A stretch of DNA of 64,000 bases, taken from assembly GCF_014195685.1 (NCBI RefSeq), contig NZ_JACICF010000001.1, forward strand, positions 691,317 through 755,316. The letters are read 5' to 3'. Both the position numbers and the translations under genes were made by a program. Under the pieces are notes generated by a model. That model was not told the DNA's origin and ran no database searches. It was given only the letters and a program-made list of their open reading frames with translations. Source of the stretch: Sphingomicrobium lutaoense (lineage in GTDB: Bacteria > Pseudomonadota > Alphaproteobacteria > Sphingomonadales > Sphingomonadaceae). This document shows positions 42,834-51,507 of this stretch, one piece after another; the first letter of the stretch is position 1; every line of letters starts with the position of its first letter.

Positions 42834-43748
42834 TTATGCGTCGGCGGTGATGTAGCGCTGTTCCTCGGCCATCTTCACGAGAGCGGCCTGCAGCTTTTCA
42901 AAGGCGCGCACCTCGATCTGGCGGATGCGTTCACGGCTGACGCCATAGACCTGGCTCAAATCTTCCAGCGTCTTGGGATCTTCCGACAGCCGCCGCTCGG
43001 TCAGGATGTGCCGTTCGCGCTCGTTAAGGGCATCCATGGCCTTCACGAGCAGTTCGTGGCGGACCTGCGCTTCCTCGTCGTCAGCAATGATCTCGTCCTG
43101 CAGCGGGGCTTCCGATTCCAGGAGGTCCATCCACTGGCTTTCGCCTTCGCCGTCGCCGGTGCGGAGCGGCGAGTTGAGCGAGCTGTCGCCGCCCATCGAC
43201 ATGCGACGGTTCATCGACACGACTTCGTCTTCGCTCACGCCCAGTTCGGTCGCGATCTTTGCGACATCGTCGGGATGGAGGTCGCCTTCTTCGAAGGCCT
43301 CGATCTGGTTCTTCATGCGGCGCAGGTTGAAGAAGAGCTTCTTCTGCGCGGCGGTGGTGCCCATCTTCACGAGGCTCCACGAGCGAAGAATGAATTCCTG
43401 GATCGAGGCGCGGATCCACCACATGGCATAGGTGGCGAGACGGAAACCCCGATCGGGTTCGAACTTCTTCACGCCCTGCATGAGGCCGATATTGCCCTCG
43501 GAAATGAGTTCGGACACGGGCAGGCCATAGCCGCGATAGCCCATGGCGATCTTGGCCACGAGGCGGAGGTGCGAGTTGACGAGCTGGGCCGCGGCGTCGG
43601 TATCGCCATGGTCCTTCCAGCGTTTCGCCAGCTTGAATTCCTCTTCCGGCTTGAGAATCGGGAACTTCTTGATTTCCGTCAGATAACGGTTGAGTCCATT
43701 CTCTCCACCGGTTGCGGGGATCGACATCGCCGCAGTCGCTTTAGCCAT
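42834..43748 (-). CDS. rpoH: Heat-shock sigma factor RpoH (sigma32)
   Basis: Directs RNA polymerase to heat-shock promoters. It has 304 residues with region 2 (VSELISEGNIGLMQGVKKF, FRLATYAMWWIRASIQEFIL), the RpoH-specific box TAAQKKLFFNLRRMK, and region 4 helix-turn-helix (TLEDLSQVYGVSRERIRQIE). A good ribosome-binding site (acaaggagcgaga) precedes the ATG. It is downstream of rluD on the same strand with a 68-base gap. Alphaproteobacteria often carry more than one RpoH; only this copy is seen here. Confidence 0.97.
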   Translation of the reverse strand: MAKATAAMSIPATGGENGLNRYLTEIKKFPILKPEEEFKLAKRWKDHGDTDAAAQLVNSHLRLVAKIAMGYRGYGLPVSELISEGNIGLMQGVKKFEPDRGFRLATYAMWWIRASIQEFILRSWSLVKMGTTAAQKKLFFNLRRMKNQIEAFEEGDLHPDDVAKIATELGVSEDEVVSMNRRMSMGGDSSLNSPLRTGDGEGESQWMDLLESEAPLQDEIIADDEEAQVRHELLVKAMDALNERERHILTERRLSEDPKTLEDLSQVYGVSRERIRQIEVRAFEKLQAALVKMAEEQRYITADA

Positions 43749-43816
43749 TCTCGCTCCTTGTCCGGCGCGCCTTGACGGCCGCCAATTCGGGACCAGCCTT
43801 ATTAGCCGTCCATTTC

Positions 43817-44764
43817 CTATACGCCAAGTCGGTTGACCAGTTCCTGAATGTCCGACGGAAGGGCGCTCTCGAACGACAAACGGTCACCGCTTGTCGGATG
43901 CGTGAAACCCAGTCGCGCGGCATGCAGGGCTTGTCGGGAAAAACCCAACTCTTTCAATAACGTGCGATGGGAAGCTTTGCTCCTTCCATAAACAGGGTCG
44001 CCGACCAAAGGATGGCCGATATGGGCCATGTGGACGCGGACCTGATGGGTGCGTCCCGTTTCGAGACGGCATTCGACCATGGCCGCTTCTCTAAGGTTCG
44101 TCAGCTTTCGCCAATGGGTTACGGCATGCTTGCCTTTTCCCGCCGGTGCCACCGCCATCTTCTTGCGGTTGTGGGGCGAGCGGGCCAACTGGGTCTCGAC
44201 CCTGCCTTCGCTCTCCTTCGGGATGCCCGAGACGATCGCGATATAGCGCCGGTCGATGCTGTGCGCGGCGAATTGCCGGGCGAGGCCTTCATGTGCCTGG
44301 TCGGTCTTGGCGACCACGAGGAGGCCTGACGTATCCTTGTCGATCCGGTGCACGATGCCCGGGCGCGCCACGCCGCCGATGCCCGAGAGCCGCCCCGCAC
44401 AATGATGGAGAAGCGCGTTGACGAGCGTACCGTCGGCATTGCCCGCCGCAGGATGGACGACGAGGCCCGCGGGTTTGTCCACGACGAGAAGCGCATCGTC
44501 TTCATGGACGATGACGAGGGGGATGTCCTGCGGAACGGCGTGATGCGGGGTGGGTTCGGGGACCGACAGGCGGAACCGCTCATGCCCCTTCATCTTGGTC
44601 TTGGGATCGCGCAGCGGTCCGGTTTCGCCCTCAAGGCTGCCTTCGCTGATGAGCTTCTTGATCCGTTCGCGCGAAAGTGACGTCATGACATCGGCAACGG
44701 CGCGGTCCACCCGCCAACCGGCATGCCGCTCGCTGAGCGCGATGTCATGAATTTCCCCCGCCAT
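43817..44764 (-). CDS. rluD: 23S rRNA pseudouridine synthase, RluD-like
   Basis: Forms pseudouridine in 23S rRNA helix 69. It has 315 residues: an N-terminal S4 domain (RVDRAVADVMTSLSRERIKKLI), the catalytic motif HRIDKDTSGLLVVAKT with the essential aspartate, and GRTHQVRVHMAHIGHPLVGD, diagnostic of the RluA/RluD family. RluC/RluA relatives share these motifs, so the RluD assignment relies on the S4 domain and its length. It precedes rpoH and is divergent from chpT. Confidence 0.9.
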   Translation of the reverse strand: MAGEIHDIALSERHAGWRVDRAVADVMTSLSRERIKKLISEGSLEGETGPLRDPKTKMKGHERFRLSVPEPTPHHAVPQDIPLVIVHEDDALLVVDKPAGLVVHPAAGNADGTLVNALLHHCAGRLSGIGGVARPGIVHRIDKDTSGLLVVAKTDQAHEGLARQFAAHSIDRRYIAIVSGIPKESEGRVETQLARSPHNRKKMAVAPAGKGKHAVTHWRKLTNLREAAMVECRLETGRTHQVRVHMAHIGHPLVGDPVYGRSKASHRTLLKELGFSRQALHAARLGFTHPTSGDRLSFESALPSDIQELVNRLGV

Positions 44765-44818
44765 GGACTCTTATATGGGCGCGGCCTGTGACCGTTCAAT
44801 GACCGCGCGATGCACGGG

Positions 44819-44857
44819 GGTTGCGAAGCGAGCGGCAATCGCTCATCCATCGCAACC
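44819..44857 (+). promoter_or_regulatory. Hairpin over the chpT translation start
   Basis: GGTTGCGA (44819-44826) pairs perfectly with TCGCAACC (44850-44857), and immediately inside AGCGA (44827-44831) pairs with TCGCT (44839-44843), leaving a seven-base loop and a six-base bulge. The right arm ends on the base before the chpT ATG, and no ribosome-binding site is visible. It could act as an RNA hairpin at the start codon or as a DNA-binding site. Confidence 0.5.
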
Positions 44858-45493
44858 ATGGAAGATATCGAATTTTCGTCGCTGCTGTGCAGCCGCCTGT
44901 GTCACGACCTGCTCTCGCCCGTCGGTGCTCTCAACAACGGGATCGAACTGCTCGCTGACGAGACCGACCCCGAAATGCGCGAGCGCTGCCTGCAGCTGCT
45001 GTCCGACAGCGCGCGCTCGACCGCGGCGAAGCTCAAATTCTTCCGTCTCGCCTTCGGTGCGGCCGGGGGATATGGCAGCGAGATCGACACCGGCGAGGCC
45101 AAGGCGGCTCTCGAAGGGCTGTTCGGTGAGGAAAAGCGCATCGAGCTTGGCTGGATGGTCAGCGAGGCCAAACTTCCCAAGGAGGCATTGAAGCTGCTCC
45201 TCAACCTCGCGATGATCGCGGGCGACGGGCTGGTGCGTGGCGGGCGGCTCGATGTCGGTGCCGAACGGCACGACGGGGGCATCGATATCGCGATCCGCGC
45301 CGAAGGTCCGCGCATGGTCATCGATCCGGCACTGCGCGAGATGCTCGCCAAGGGCAGCGACATGGCGAAGGTCGAGCCGCGCACCGCGGCCGCCTATATG
45401 GCGCACCGCCTGGCCAGCGAAGGCGGAGGCACGATCCAACTGTCCGACCCGGCCGACGAACTTCTCGTGCTGGGCGTTTCGCTCAAGGGCTGA
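44858..45493 (+). CDS. chpT: Histidine phosphotransferase ChpT
   Basis: Relays phosphate from CckA to CtrA and CpdR. It is 211 residues: a helical dimerisation/phosphotransfer hairpin with the phospho-acceptor histidine in SSLLCSRLCHDLLSPVGALNNGIELL, and a degenerate Bergerat-like C-terminal domain. This is the ChpT family signature at the N-terminus. The ATG at 44858 gives MEDIEFSSLL; an in-frame ATG at 44810 is possible. It stands immediately in front of the chemotaxis operon. The 64-base-wide upstream gap carries the hairpin described above. Confidence 0.93.
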   Translation: MEDIEFSSLLCSRLCHDLLSPVGALNNGIELLADETDPEMRERCLQLLSDSARSTAAKLKFFRLAFGAAGGYGSEIDTGEAKAALEGLFGEEKRIELGWMVSEAKLPKEALKLLLNLAMIAGDGLVRGGRLDVGAERHDGGIDIAIRAEGPRMVIDPALREMLAKGSDMAKVEPRTAAAYMAHRLASEGGGTIQLSDPADELLVLGVSLKG

Positions 45494-45515
45494 GCCGACC
45501 TCTTCCCGGCGGTCG

Positions 45516-45531
45516 CTAACGAGGCTTTAAC
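45516..45531 (+). promoter_or_regulatory. CtrA-like box between chpT and cheA
   Basis: CTAA-CGAGGCT-TTAAC matches the CtrA consensus TTAA-N7-TTAA(C) with one mismatch in the first half-site. It lies 52-67 bases upstream of cheA, a common position for a CtrA-controlled promoter. CtrA control of chemotaxis genes is known in several alphaproteobacteria; whether it happens here is inference. Confidence 0.5.
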
Positions 45532-45582
45532 CACTTCTGCGCAACAGTCGCTCCCGAACCGGCCGGGAGTGGGGTTGAGTGC

Positions 45583-47943
45583 ATGGATGATCTGATTGCC
45601 GATTTCGTCGCCGAATGTCGGGAAATGCTGGAAGCGCTGGGCGGTGAAATCATCGCCTGGGAAGCCCAGCCCGACAATCGCGAGCGGCTCGATAACATCT
45701 TCCGTTTTGTCCACACGGTGAAGGGCAATTGCGGATTTTTCGACTTTCCGCGCCTCGAGGCTCTCAGCCATGCAGCGGAAGACGCGCTTGCCGATGTGCG
45801 CAGCGGGCACCGGGTTGCCGACCATGCGCTGGTGAGCGCGGTGCTCGGCGTCATCGACCGGATCGGCGAATTCATCGAGATCATCGCGCGCGGAGAGGAA
45901 ATCCCCGCCGGGTCCGATCGCGCATTGATCGCCGCGCTGGCCGCGCCGGGCGATGCCGCGCACGAGAGCGAGGCACCCGCACCGGTCGAGCCCGTCCAGG
46001 GGGAGGGCGATACGCCCAGCACGCACCAGGCGCAGGCTCCGCGCACGATCCGGCTATCGGTGGAACTGCTCGACCGTGTCATGTCGGGTGTTTCCGACAT
46101 GGTCCTCGCCCGCAACGAACTGTCGCGGCGGCTCCGCGAGGCTCCCGAGGATGTCGAGGTCGCGGGCGCCTTCGAGCGGCTTTCCTCGATCATCGCCGAA
46201 ATGCGGGACGCCATCACCCAGACGCGCATGCAGCGCATCGAAAATCTCTTCGTGGGCCTTCCGAGGCTGGTGCGCGACCTGTCCACCGATCTCGGCAAGC
46301 AGGTGATGATCGACATCGACGGCGGGGACGTCGAACTCGACCGCGAAATGATCGAAATGATCCGCGATCCGCTTACTCACATCATCCGCAATGCGGTCGA
46401 TCATGGGATCGAGAAGCCCGCCGACCGCCTCGCCAAGGACAAGCGCGAAATCGGCATGCTCCGCGTCGCGGCGCGCCAGTCGGGCAACCAGATTCTGATC
46501 GACATCATCGATGATGGCGCGGGCATCGATGCCGAACGGCTGGTCGAAAAAGCGCTCCAGAATGGCGTCATCAACGCGGCGCAGCGCGACAGCATGACCG
46601 AAGCGCAGAAGCTCCAGCTCATCTTCGCGCCGGGCCTTTCGACCGCTCGCGAAGTCACCTCGGTCTCGGGCCGCGGCGTCGGCATGGACGTGGTCCGCTC
46701 GAATATCGAGAAGATCGGCGGCGTGGTCGACGTGGAATCGACCGTTGGCGAAGGCACCTGCATGACCCTTCGCGTACCCCTGACGCTGACCATCATGCCC
46801 GCGCTGACCGTTTCGATCGCGGGACAGCATTTCGCCATTCCCCGCACCGCCATCGTCGAGATCGTGCGCGCCAATGGCCATTCGGTGAAGCTCGAGACCG
46901 TCGGCGGGGCAGGGGTCGCCACCATTCGCGGCCAACGCATGCCGCGCGTGACCTTGAGCGATCTTCTCGACCTTCCGAGCGACATGGCCGACGAGGACCG
47001 TACGCTCGTCCTGCTGCGACCCACGGGCCGCGACATCTATGCGCTCGCGGTGGACCGCATCCACGACCATGAGGAACTGGTGGTCAAGCCCGCCGCGCCT
47101 GCGGTGATGGGAACCGGACTCTACGCCGGAACCACGCTGGCCGATGACGGCAGCCCCATCCTCCTGTTCGATGCCGCGGGGCTCGCCTCGGTGGGTGGCA
47201 TCCGCTTCGACAATGCTGCCGCTGCCGGAGCGAACGACGAGGACCAGCAGGTCGCCGCCAATGACGACTTCGCCGACATGCTGGTGTTCCACGCCATCGA
47301 TGGAACGCGGCGAGCGGTGCATCTGGCGCTGGTAGACCGCATCGAGGAAGTCGAAGCAGGCGCGGTGCGATTTGCCGCGGGCCGGACGCGCGTCCAGATC
47401 GGCGAGCGCATCCTTCCGCTGGCGGGCATCGCCGATCCCAAAGAGCTGGATGGCAGCAAGTTGCGCGTCTTCCGCTTGACCGACGGCGACCAGGAAATTG
47501 GCTATGCCTTCGACCGTGTGGTCGACCAGCTCAAGCTCGACCATGAAGTGATCGCGGCCGATACGCCGGGCGAGGTCGCGGGCGTCGCCCTGTTGGGCGA
47601 CGAACCTGCCGAGCTGATCGATGTCCATTGGCTCTTCGCTGACCTCATCGGAGCCGCGACCGTGCGTTCGACCGCTCGCCCCCGCTGCCGCCTTCCGGCA
47701 GGCGACCCCTGGATCCAGCATATGCTTCGCCCGATGGTCGAAGCCGCCGGCTATGAAATCATTTCGGGCAGTGATGGCGATGCCGTTCCCGACCTCGTGA
47801 TCATGAGCGAGGACGAGGAAGACGTACCAGCCGCATCGGCGCGCAAGCTCGTCATCCGGGCGCGCCCTGACGGCAGCGCCGACAGCATCTACCGCTACGA
47901 CCGGGCGGGGCTGATGCTCGCGCTCAAGAATGGAGTGGCCTGA
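45583..47943 (+). CDS. cheA: Chemotaxis histidine kinase CheA
   Basis: Kinase that phosphorylates CheY and CheB in response to chemoreceptors. It is 786 residues: HPt domain with His44 in FVHTVKGNCGFFDF, a dimerisation helix region around residue 160-215, HATPase (HIIRNAVDHGIE, IIDDGAGID, GRGVGMDVV) and a CheW-like domain (roughly 405-545). Beyond this there is a second CheW-like stretch (about 565-690) and a C-terminal segment (about 700-786) resembling a receiver fold without its acidic pocket. No separate P2 domain is evident. Its stop overlaps cheW (TGATG). Confidence 0.95.
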   Translation: MDDLIADFVAECREMLEALGGEIIAWEAQPDNRERLDNIFRFVHTVKGNCGFFDFPRLEALSHAAEDALADVRSGHRVADHALVSAVLGVIDRIGEFIEIIARGEEIPAGSDRALIAALAAPGDAAHESEAPAPVEPVQGEGDTPSTHQAQAPRTIRLSVELLDRVMSGVSDMVLARNELSRRLREAPEDVEVAGAFERLSSIIAEMRDAITQTRMQRIENLFVGLPRLVRDLSTDLGKQVMIDIDGGDVELDREMIEMIRDPLTHIIRNAVDHGIEKPADRLAKDKREIGMLRVAARQSGNQILIDIIDDGAGIDAERLVEKALQNGVINAAQRDSMTEAQKLQLIFAPGLSTAREVTSVSGRGVGMDVVRSNIEKIGGVVDVESTVGEGTCMTLRVPLTLTIMPALTVSIAGQHFAIPRTAIVEIVRANGHSVKLETVGGAGVATIRGQRMPRVTLSDLLDLPSDMADEDRTLVLLRPTGRDIYALAVDRIHDHEELVVKPAAPAVMGTGLYAGTTLADDGSPILLFDAAGLASVGGIRFDNAAAAGANDEDQQVAANDDFADMLVFHAIDGTRRAVHLALVDRIEEVEAGAVRFAAGRTRVQIGERILPLAGIADPKELDGSKLRVFRLTDGDQEIGYAFDRVVDQLKLDHEVIAADTPGEVAGVALLGDEPAELIDVHWLFADLIGAATVRSTARPRCRLPAGDPWIQHMLRPMVEAAGYEIISGSDGDAVPDLVIMSEDEEDVPAASARKLVIRARPDGSADSIYRYDRAGLMLALKNGVA

Positions 47944-48386
47944 TGAACCAGTTGCTTCTCATCGTCTCGATCGCCGGCAGCCGTGTCGCGCTTCCCGCTT
48001 CGGCGGTGGAATCGGTGATCGAACTCGACACGCTCATCCCGGTGCCGCGCTCTCCCGCGCATGTCGCGGGCCTTTCGGCGCTTCGCAGCCGGGTGCTGAC
48101 GGTCATCGACTGCCAGCGCGCATTGGGGCTAGGCGTCAGCGACTTTTCCGACGGCATCAACGAAGCCGCGGTGGTCGAGGTCGAGGGGCACCATTACGCC
48201 CTCTCGGTCGATGCGGTCGAGGATGTGATCGAGGCTTCCTCCGATCTCCAGCCGGTCAAGGCGGCGATGGGCGAGGGCTGGGAACGTGTCGCGCGCGGGA
48301 TGGTGGAAACCGGCGAAGGGCCGCTGCTGCTCGTCGATATCACGGCCCTGATCGGCGCCGAGGCACAGGAACGGGCAGTCGCTTAA
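47943..48386 (+). CDS. cheW: Chemotaxis coupling protein CheW
   Basis: Links CheA to chemoreceptors. It has 147 residues of the CheW fold: LLLIVSIAGSRVALPASAVESVIELD, the conserved loop PRSPAHVAGLSALRSRVLTVIDC, then EVEGHHYALSVDAVEDVIE. The stop codon TGA of cheA overlaps its ATG by one base, so the two are translationally coupled. A short gap follows before cheY. Confidence 0.94.
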   Translation: MNQLLLIVSIAGSRVALPASAVESVIELDTLIPVPRSPAHVAGLSALRSRVLTVIDCQRALGLGVSDFSDGINEAAVVEVEGHHYALSVDAVEDVIEASSDLQPVKAAMGEGWERVARGMVETGEGPLLLVDITALIGAEAQERAVA

Positions 48387-48450
48387 TCTAATCGTTACCA
48401 CTTCGCGCTACGGCAAGTTGGAAACCGGAATTTCGAGGGGCAATTTCTGC

Positions 48451-48816
48451 ATGAAACGCTGTTTGATCGTTGACGATAGCAAGGTCATCCGAAAGGTTGC
48501 CCGGCATATTCTCGAAACGCTCCAGTTCCAGGTGGAGGAAGCGGGCGACGGGCGCGAAGCCATGTCGCGTTGCGAGGAAGACATGCCCGATGTCGTCCTT
48601 CTCGACTGGAACATGCCCGTGATGAGCGGGATGGAGTTTCTCCAGCTGCTTCGCCAGTCGGGCCATGCCGACCAGCCCAAGGTCGTCTTCTGCACCACCG
48701 AAAATGACATGGCGCACATTCGCGCAGCTCTCGATGCGGGGGCCGACGAATATGTGATGAAGCCGTTCGACCGGGAAACGCTCCAGGTCAAACTCCAGCT
48801 CGTCGGCGTCGCCTAG
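48451..48816 (+). CDS. cheY: Chemotaxis response regulator CheY
   Basis: 121-residue single receiver: acidic pair in CLIVDDSKVIRKVARHIL, phospho-aspartate in VVLLDWNMPVMSGMEFL, conserved threonine in VVFCTTENDM and lysine in YVMKPFDRETL. Binds the flagellar motor switch when phosphorylated. Lying between cheW and cheB supports CheY. The ATG at 48451 follows typical CheY starts; an in-frame ATG ten codons upstream is unlikely. The gap in front carries an element similar to that before cheA. Confidence 0.9.
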   Translation: MKRCLIVDDSKVIRKVARHILETLQFQVEEAGDGREAMSRCEEDMPDVVLLDWNMPVMSGMEFLQLLRQSGHADQPKVVFCTTENDMAHIRAALDAGADEYVMKPFDRETLQVKLQLVGVA

Positions 48817-48826
48817 GTCCGCCCCC

Positions 48827-49936
48827 ATGGCCGGAGCCATGCCCTCCAGCCAGACGCGCGAGCGCCGCCCCGCGGCGACCGTGCGGCTGATGATCGTCGA
48901 CGATTCGATGGTCGCGCGCGCTGTCCTGTCGCGGATGGTAGCGAGCGATCCGATGTTCGAGATTGCCGCCGTCGCAGGGACTGCCGAAGATGCGATCGTC
49001 GCGCTCGGCCATACCGATGTCGATATCATCCTCCTTGATCTCGAAATGCCGGGCGCCGGGGGGCTGAAACTTCTTCCCGATATCCTGGCGGCCGCTCGGG
49101 GCGCGCAGGTGCTGATCGTCTCCTCGCAGGCCGAAAGCGGCGCGCGCGAAACCGTGGAGGCGCTCGCGATGGGCGCCGCCGATACGCTTCCCAAGCCCGG
49201 GACCGGTCGTTTCAACGGCTCCTTCTCGCAAATCCTCGTCGAACGGCTGCGTAACCTTGCGCGCAACATGATCGCGGACCGGCAACCGGGTCGCCCGGCG
49301 CCCACCATCGCGCCGATCCCTTGTTCGCACGAACTGCCGCTTCGGGAGATGCCCGATGCGCCGCTCGAACTGCTGGCGATCGGTGCATCGACGGGGGGCA
49401 TCCATGCTCTCGCCAACCTGTTCGCCGCACTTCCGCGAACGACGGGCGTGCCCATCCTCGTCACCCAGCATCTGCCGCCCGCCTTCATGGCGGTGTTCGC
49501 TCGCCAGCTGGCGGCGGCGTCGGGTCGGCCCTGTCATGTGGCGATCGACAATATGCCGCTGCGCGCAGAGCAGATCTATGTGGCGCCCGGCGACGCGCAC
49601 TTGTGCTGCGAATTGCGCCGTTCGGGACTGGCGGCACGGCTGTCGCAGAAAAGCGTGCCTTCGGGATGTCGCCCGTCGGTCGATCCGATGTTCGAAAGCG
49701 CCGCCGAATGTTTCGGGCCGGGCGCGCTTGGCATCGTCCTCACCGGCATGGGCCGCGACGGGTCGACCGGGGCCGCGATGCTCGTGGGTGCTGGGGGTGC
49801 CGTAATGGCACAGGACGAGCAGAGCTCGGCGGTCTGGGGGATGCCCCGCTCGATCGCCGATGCGGGGCTTGCCGCGGCAATCGACGATCCCGTGGGTCTC
49901 GCCCGCAGAGTGGCAGACCGGCTGGAAGGGAACTGA
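48827..49936 (+). CDS. cheB: Protein-glutamate methylesterase/deamidase CheB
   Basis: Demethylates and deamidates chemoreceptors during adaptation. It has 369 residues with an N-terminal receiver (RLMIVDDSMVARAVLSRM, phospho-Asp in IILLDLEMPGAGG) and a C-terminal methylesterase domain. The catalytic triad shows as serine in IGASTGGIHAL, histidine in VTQHLPPAF, and aspartate in GMGRDGSTGAAML. Its stop overlaps the cheR ATG by one base. Confidence 0.95.
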   Translation: MAGAMPSSQTRERRPAATVRLMIVDDSMVARAVLSRMVASDPMFEIAAVAGTAEDAIVALGHTDVDIILLDLEMPGAGGLKLLPDILAAARGAQVLIVSSQAESGARETVEALAMGAADTLPKPGTGRFNGSFSQILVERLRNLARNMIADRQPGRPAPTIAPIPCSHELPLREMPDAPLELLAIGASTGGIHALANLFAALPRTTGVPILVTQHLPPAFMAVFARQLAAASGRPCHVAIDNMPLRAEQIYVAPGDAHLCCELRRSGLAARLSQKSVPSGCRPSVDPMFESAAECFGPGALGIVLTGMGRDGSTGAAMLVGAGGAVMAQDEQSSAVWGMPRSIADAGLAAAIDDPVGLARRVADRLEGN

Positions 49937-50784
49937 TGCAGGTTTCCGACAGCAGCAGCCGCGTCCTGGCCGCCTTGCTCCAGTCCCGCACAGGCCAGCA
50001 GCTCACGATGAGCAGGCGCTGGCGTATCGAGACCGCGCTTTCATCGGTTCTTCGGGAACGCAATATTCCCACGCTCGACCGGCTTATCTCCATGCTGATT
50101 GCCAAGGAGGATCCTTTCCTTGCCGACGAGGTGGTCGAAGCGCTGCTCAACAACGAAACCTATTTCTTCCGCGATCGCACCCCTTTCGACGTACTCGCCC
50201 GCGATGTGCTTCCGCAGCTTGCCCATGCCCGCCGTGACCAGCGCCGCCTGCGCATCTGGTCGGCGGGCTGCTCGACAGGGCAGGAGGCCTATAGCCTTGC
50301 CATGCTGTTCGACGAGGACAGGGAGCGGTGGAAAGACTGGAAGATCGAGATCCTCGGCAGCGATGTCTCGCAGAAGGTGATCGATAAGGCGCGGGCGGGT
50401 CGGTACACCCAGTTCGAGGTCCAGCGCGGGCTCGCCATTCGCCAGACGATCCGCTGGTTCGAAGAGGAAGAGGATGGCTGGACGGTCGCTCCGCACCTCA
50501 AATCGATGGTGCGCTTCGAAACGCGCAACCTCCTCGATCCGCAAGGTGCGCGGCAGTTCGATCTCGTCCTGTGCCGCAATGTGCTTCTCTACCTGTGCAA
50601 GGACAAGCGCCGCCAGGCCTTCGATCGGCTCGCCTCGGTAATCGCCTCCGACGGGGCCTTGCTCCTGGGGGCCGGGGAAACGGTGATCGGCCAGACCGAA
50701 GCCTTTGCCGCCGATCGCGACATTCGCGGCATCTACCGCCCGGCAGCCTTGCAGGCACCCGCGCGACGGGCCACCGGGACTTGA
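49936..50784 (+). CDS. cheR: Chemoreceptor methyltransferase CheR
   Basis: SAM-dependent methylation of receptor glutamates. It is 282 residues: a small N-terminal helical domain (MQVSDSSSRVLAALLQSRTGQQL), NNETYFFRDRTPFDVL, the SAM motif LRIWSAGCSTGQEAYSLAML, then FDLVLCRNVLLYL. The frame continues upstream through cheB but the ATG at 49936 (overlapping the cheB stop as TGATG) gives the family N-terminus. No receptor gene and no cheD lie in this cluster. Confidence 0.95.
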   Translation: MQVSDSSSRVLAALLQSRTGQQLTMSRRWRIETALSSVLRERNIPTLDRLISMLIAKEDPFLADEVVEALLNNETYFFRDRTPFDVLARDVLPQLAHARRDQRRLRIWSAGCSTGQEAYSLAMLFDEDRERWKDWKIEILGSDVSQKVIDKARAGRYTQFEVQRGLAIRQTIRWFEEEEDGWTVAPHLKSMVRFETRNLLDPQGARQFDLVLCRNVLLYLCKDKRRQAFDRLASVIASDGALLLGAGETVIGQTEAFAADRDIRGIYRPAALQAPARRATGT

Positions 50785-50818
50785 TTTTCGGCCCCGGCTG
50801 TGCGCCAAGCATTAGCCC

Positions 50819-51493
50819 ATGATCGAGCGGCCATCGCCCAACCATAATGATCGCAAGCTCCCGATCTCGATGATCGTGCTGCATTATACCGGCATGGCCA
50901 CGGCCGAGGCCGCGCTCGACCGGATGACCAGTCCCGATGCCGAGGTGTCGGCCCATTATTGCGTCGACGAGGACGGGACGGTCTATCGGCTGGTCGACGA
51001 GAAGAAGCGCGCCTGGCATGCGGGCAAGAGCTATTGGCGCGGCATTACCGATGTGAATTCGGCGAGCATCGGGATCGAACTGGTCAATCCCGGGCATGAA
51101 TTCGGCTACCGCCCCTTTCCGGACGAGCAGATCGCCGCGCTCCTTCCCTTGTTGGCGGACATCAAGGACCGGCATGGCATCACTCGGGGCAATATCGTCG
51201 GCCATTCGGACATCGCGCCCGCGCGCAAGGAAGACCCGGGCGAATTGTTTCCCTGGTGGGAGCTGGCCAAGCGCCGCCTCGCGCTTCCCAGCCCGGTCCG
51301 CGACCTGATGGATCCTTTCTGGACCGATGCGGGCTTCATGCTGGCGCTCGAGCGCTTCGGTTATGACGTCACCGACCCTGAAAAGGCCGTGATCGCCTTC
51401 CAGCGCCGGTTCCGCCCCGACATGATCGACGGGATCATCGACGGTGAATGCCGTGCCAAGCTGCTTGCCCTCTTGCTGCCGCGGCCACAATAA
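50819..51493 (+). CDS. N-acetylmuramoyl-L-alanine amidase (AmpD/AmiD-like)
   Basis: Zinc amidase that cleaves the bond between MurNAc and the peptide. It has 224 residues: ISMIVLHYTGMAT (first zinc histidine), SAHYCVDEDGTVYRLVDE, the SIGIELVNPGH segment, and GHSDIAPARKEDPGELFPW, the second zinc histidine and catalytic lysine region of amidase_2. The C-terminal part resembles a peptidoglycan-binding helical domain. No signal peptide is apparent, favouring cytoplasmic AmpD-like muropeptide recycling. Confidence 0.92.
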   Translation: MIERPSPNHNDRKLPISMIVLHYTGMATAEAALDRMTSPDAEVSAHYCVDEDGTVYRLVDEKKRAWHAGKSYWRGITDVNSASIGIELVNPGHEFGYRPFPDEQIAALLPLLADIKDRHGITRGNIVGHSDIAPARKEDPGELFPWWELAKRRLALPSPVRDLMDPFWTDAGFMLALERFGYDVTDPEKAVIAFQRRFRPDMIDGIIDGECRAKLLALLLPRPQ

Positions 51494-51507
51494 CCCATAT
51501 CGCTCTT

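Noticed and set aside
46054-47721. 555-codon minus-strand frame opposite cheA
   Set aside because: Antisense shadow of CheA, with no conserved motif.
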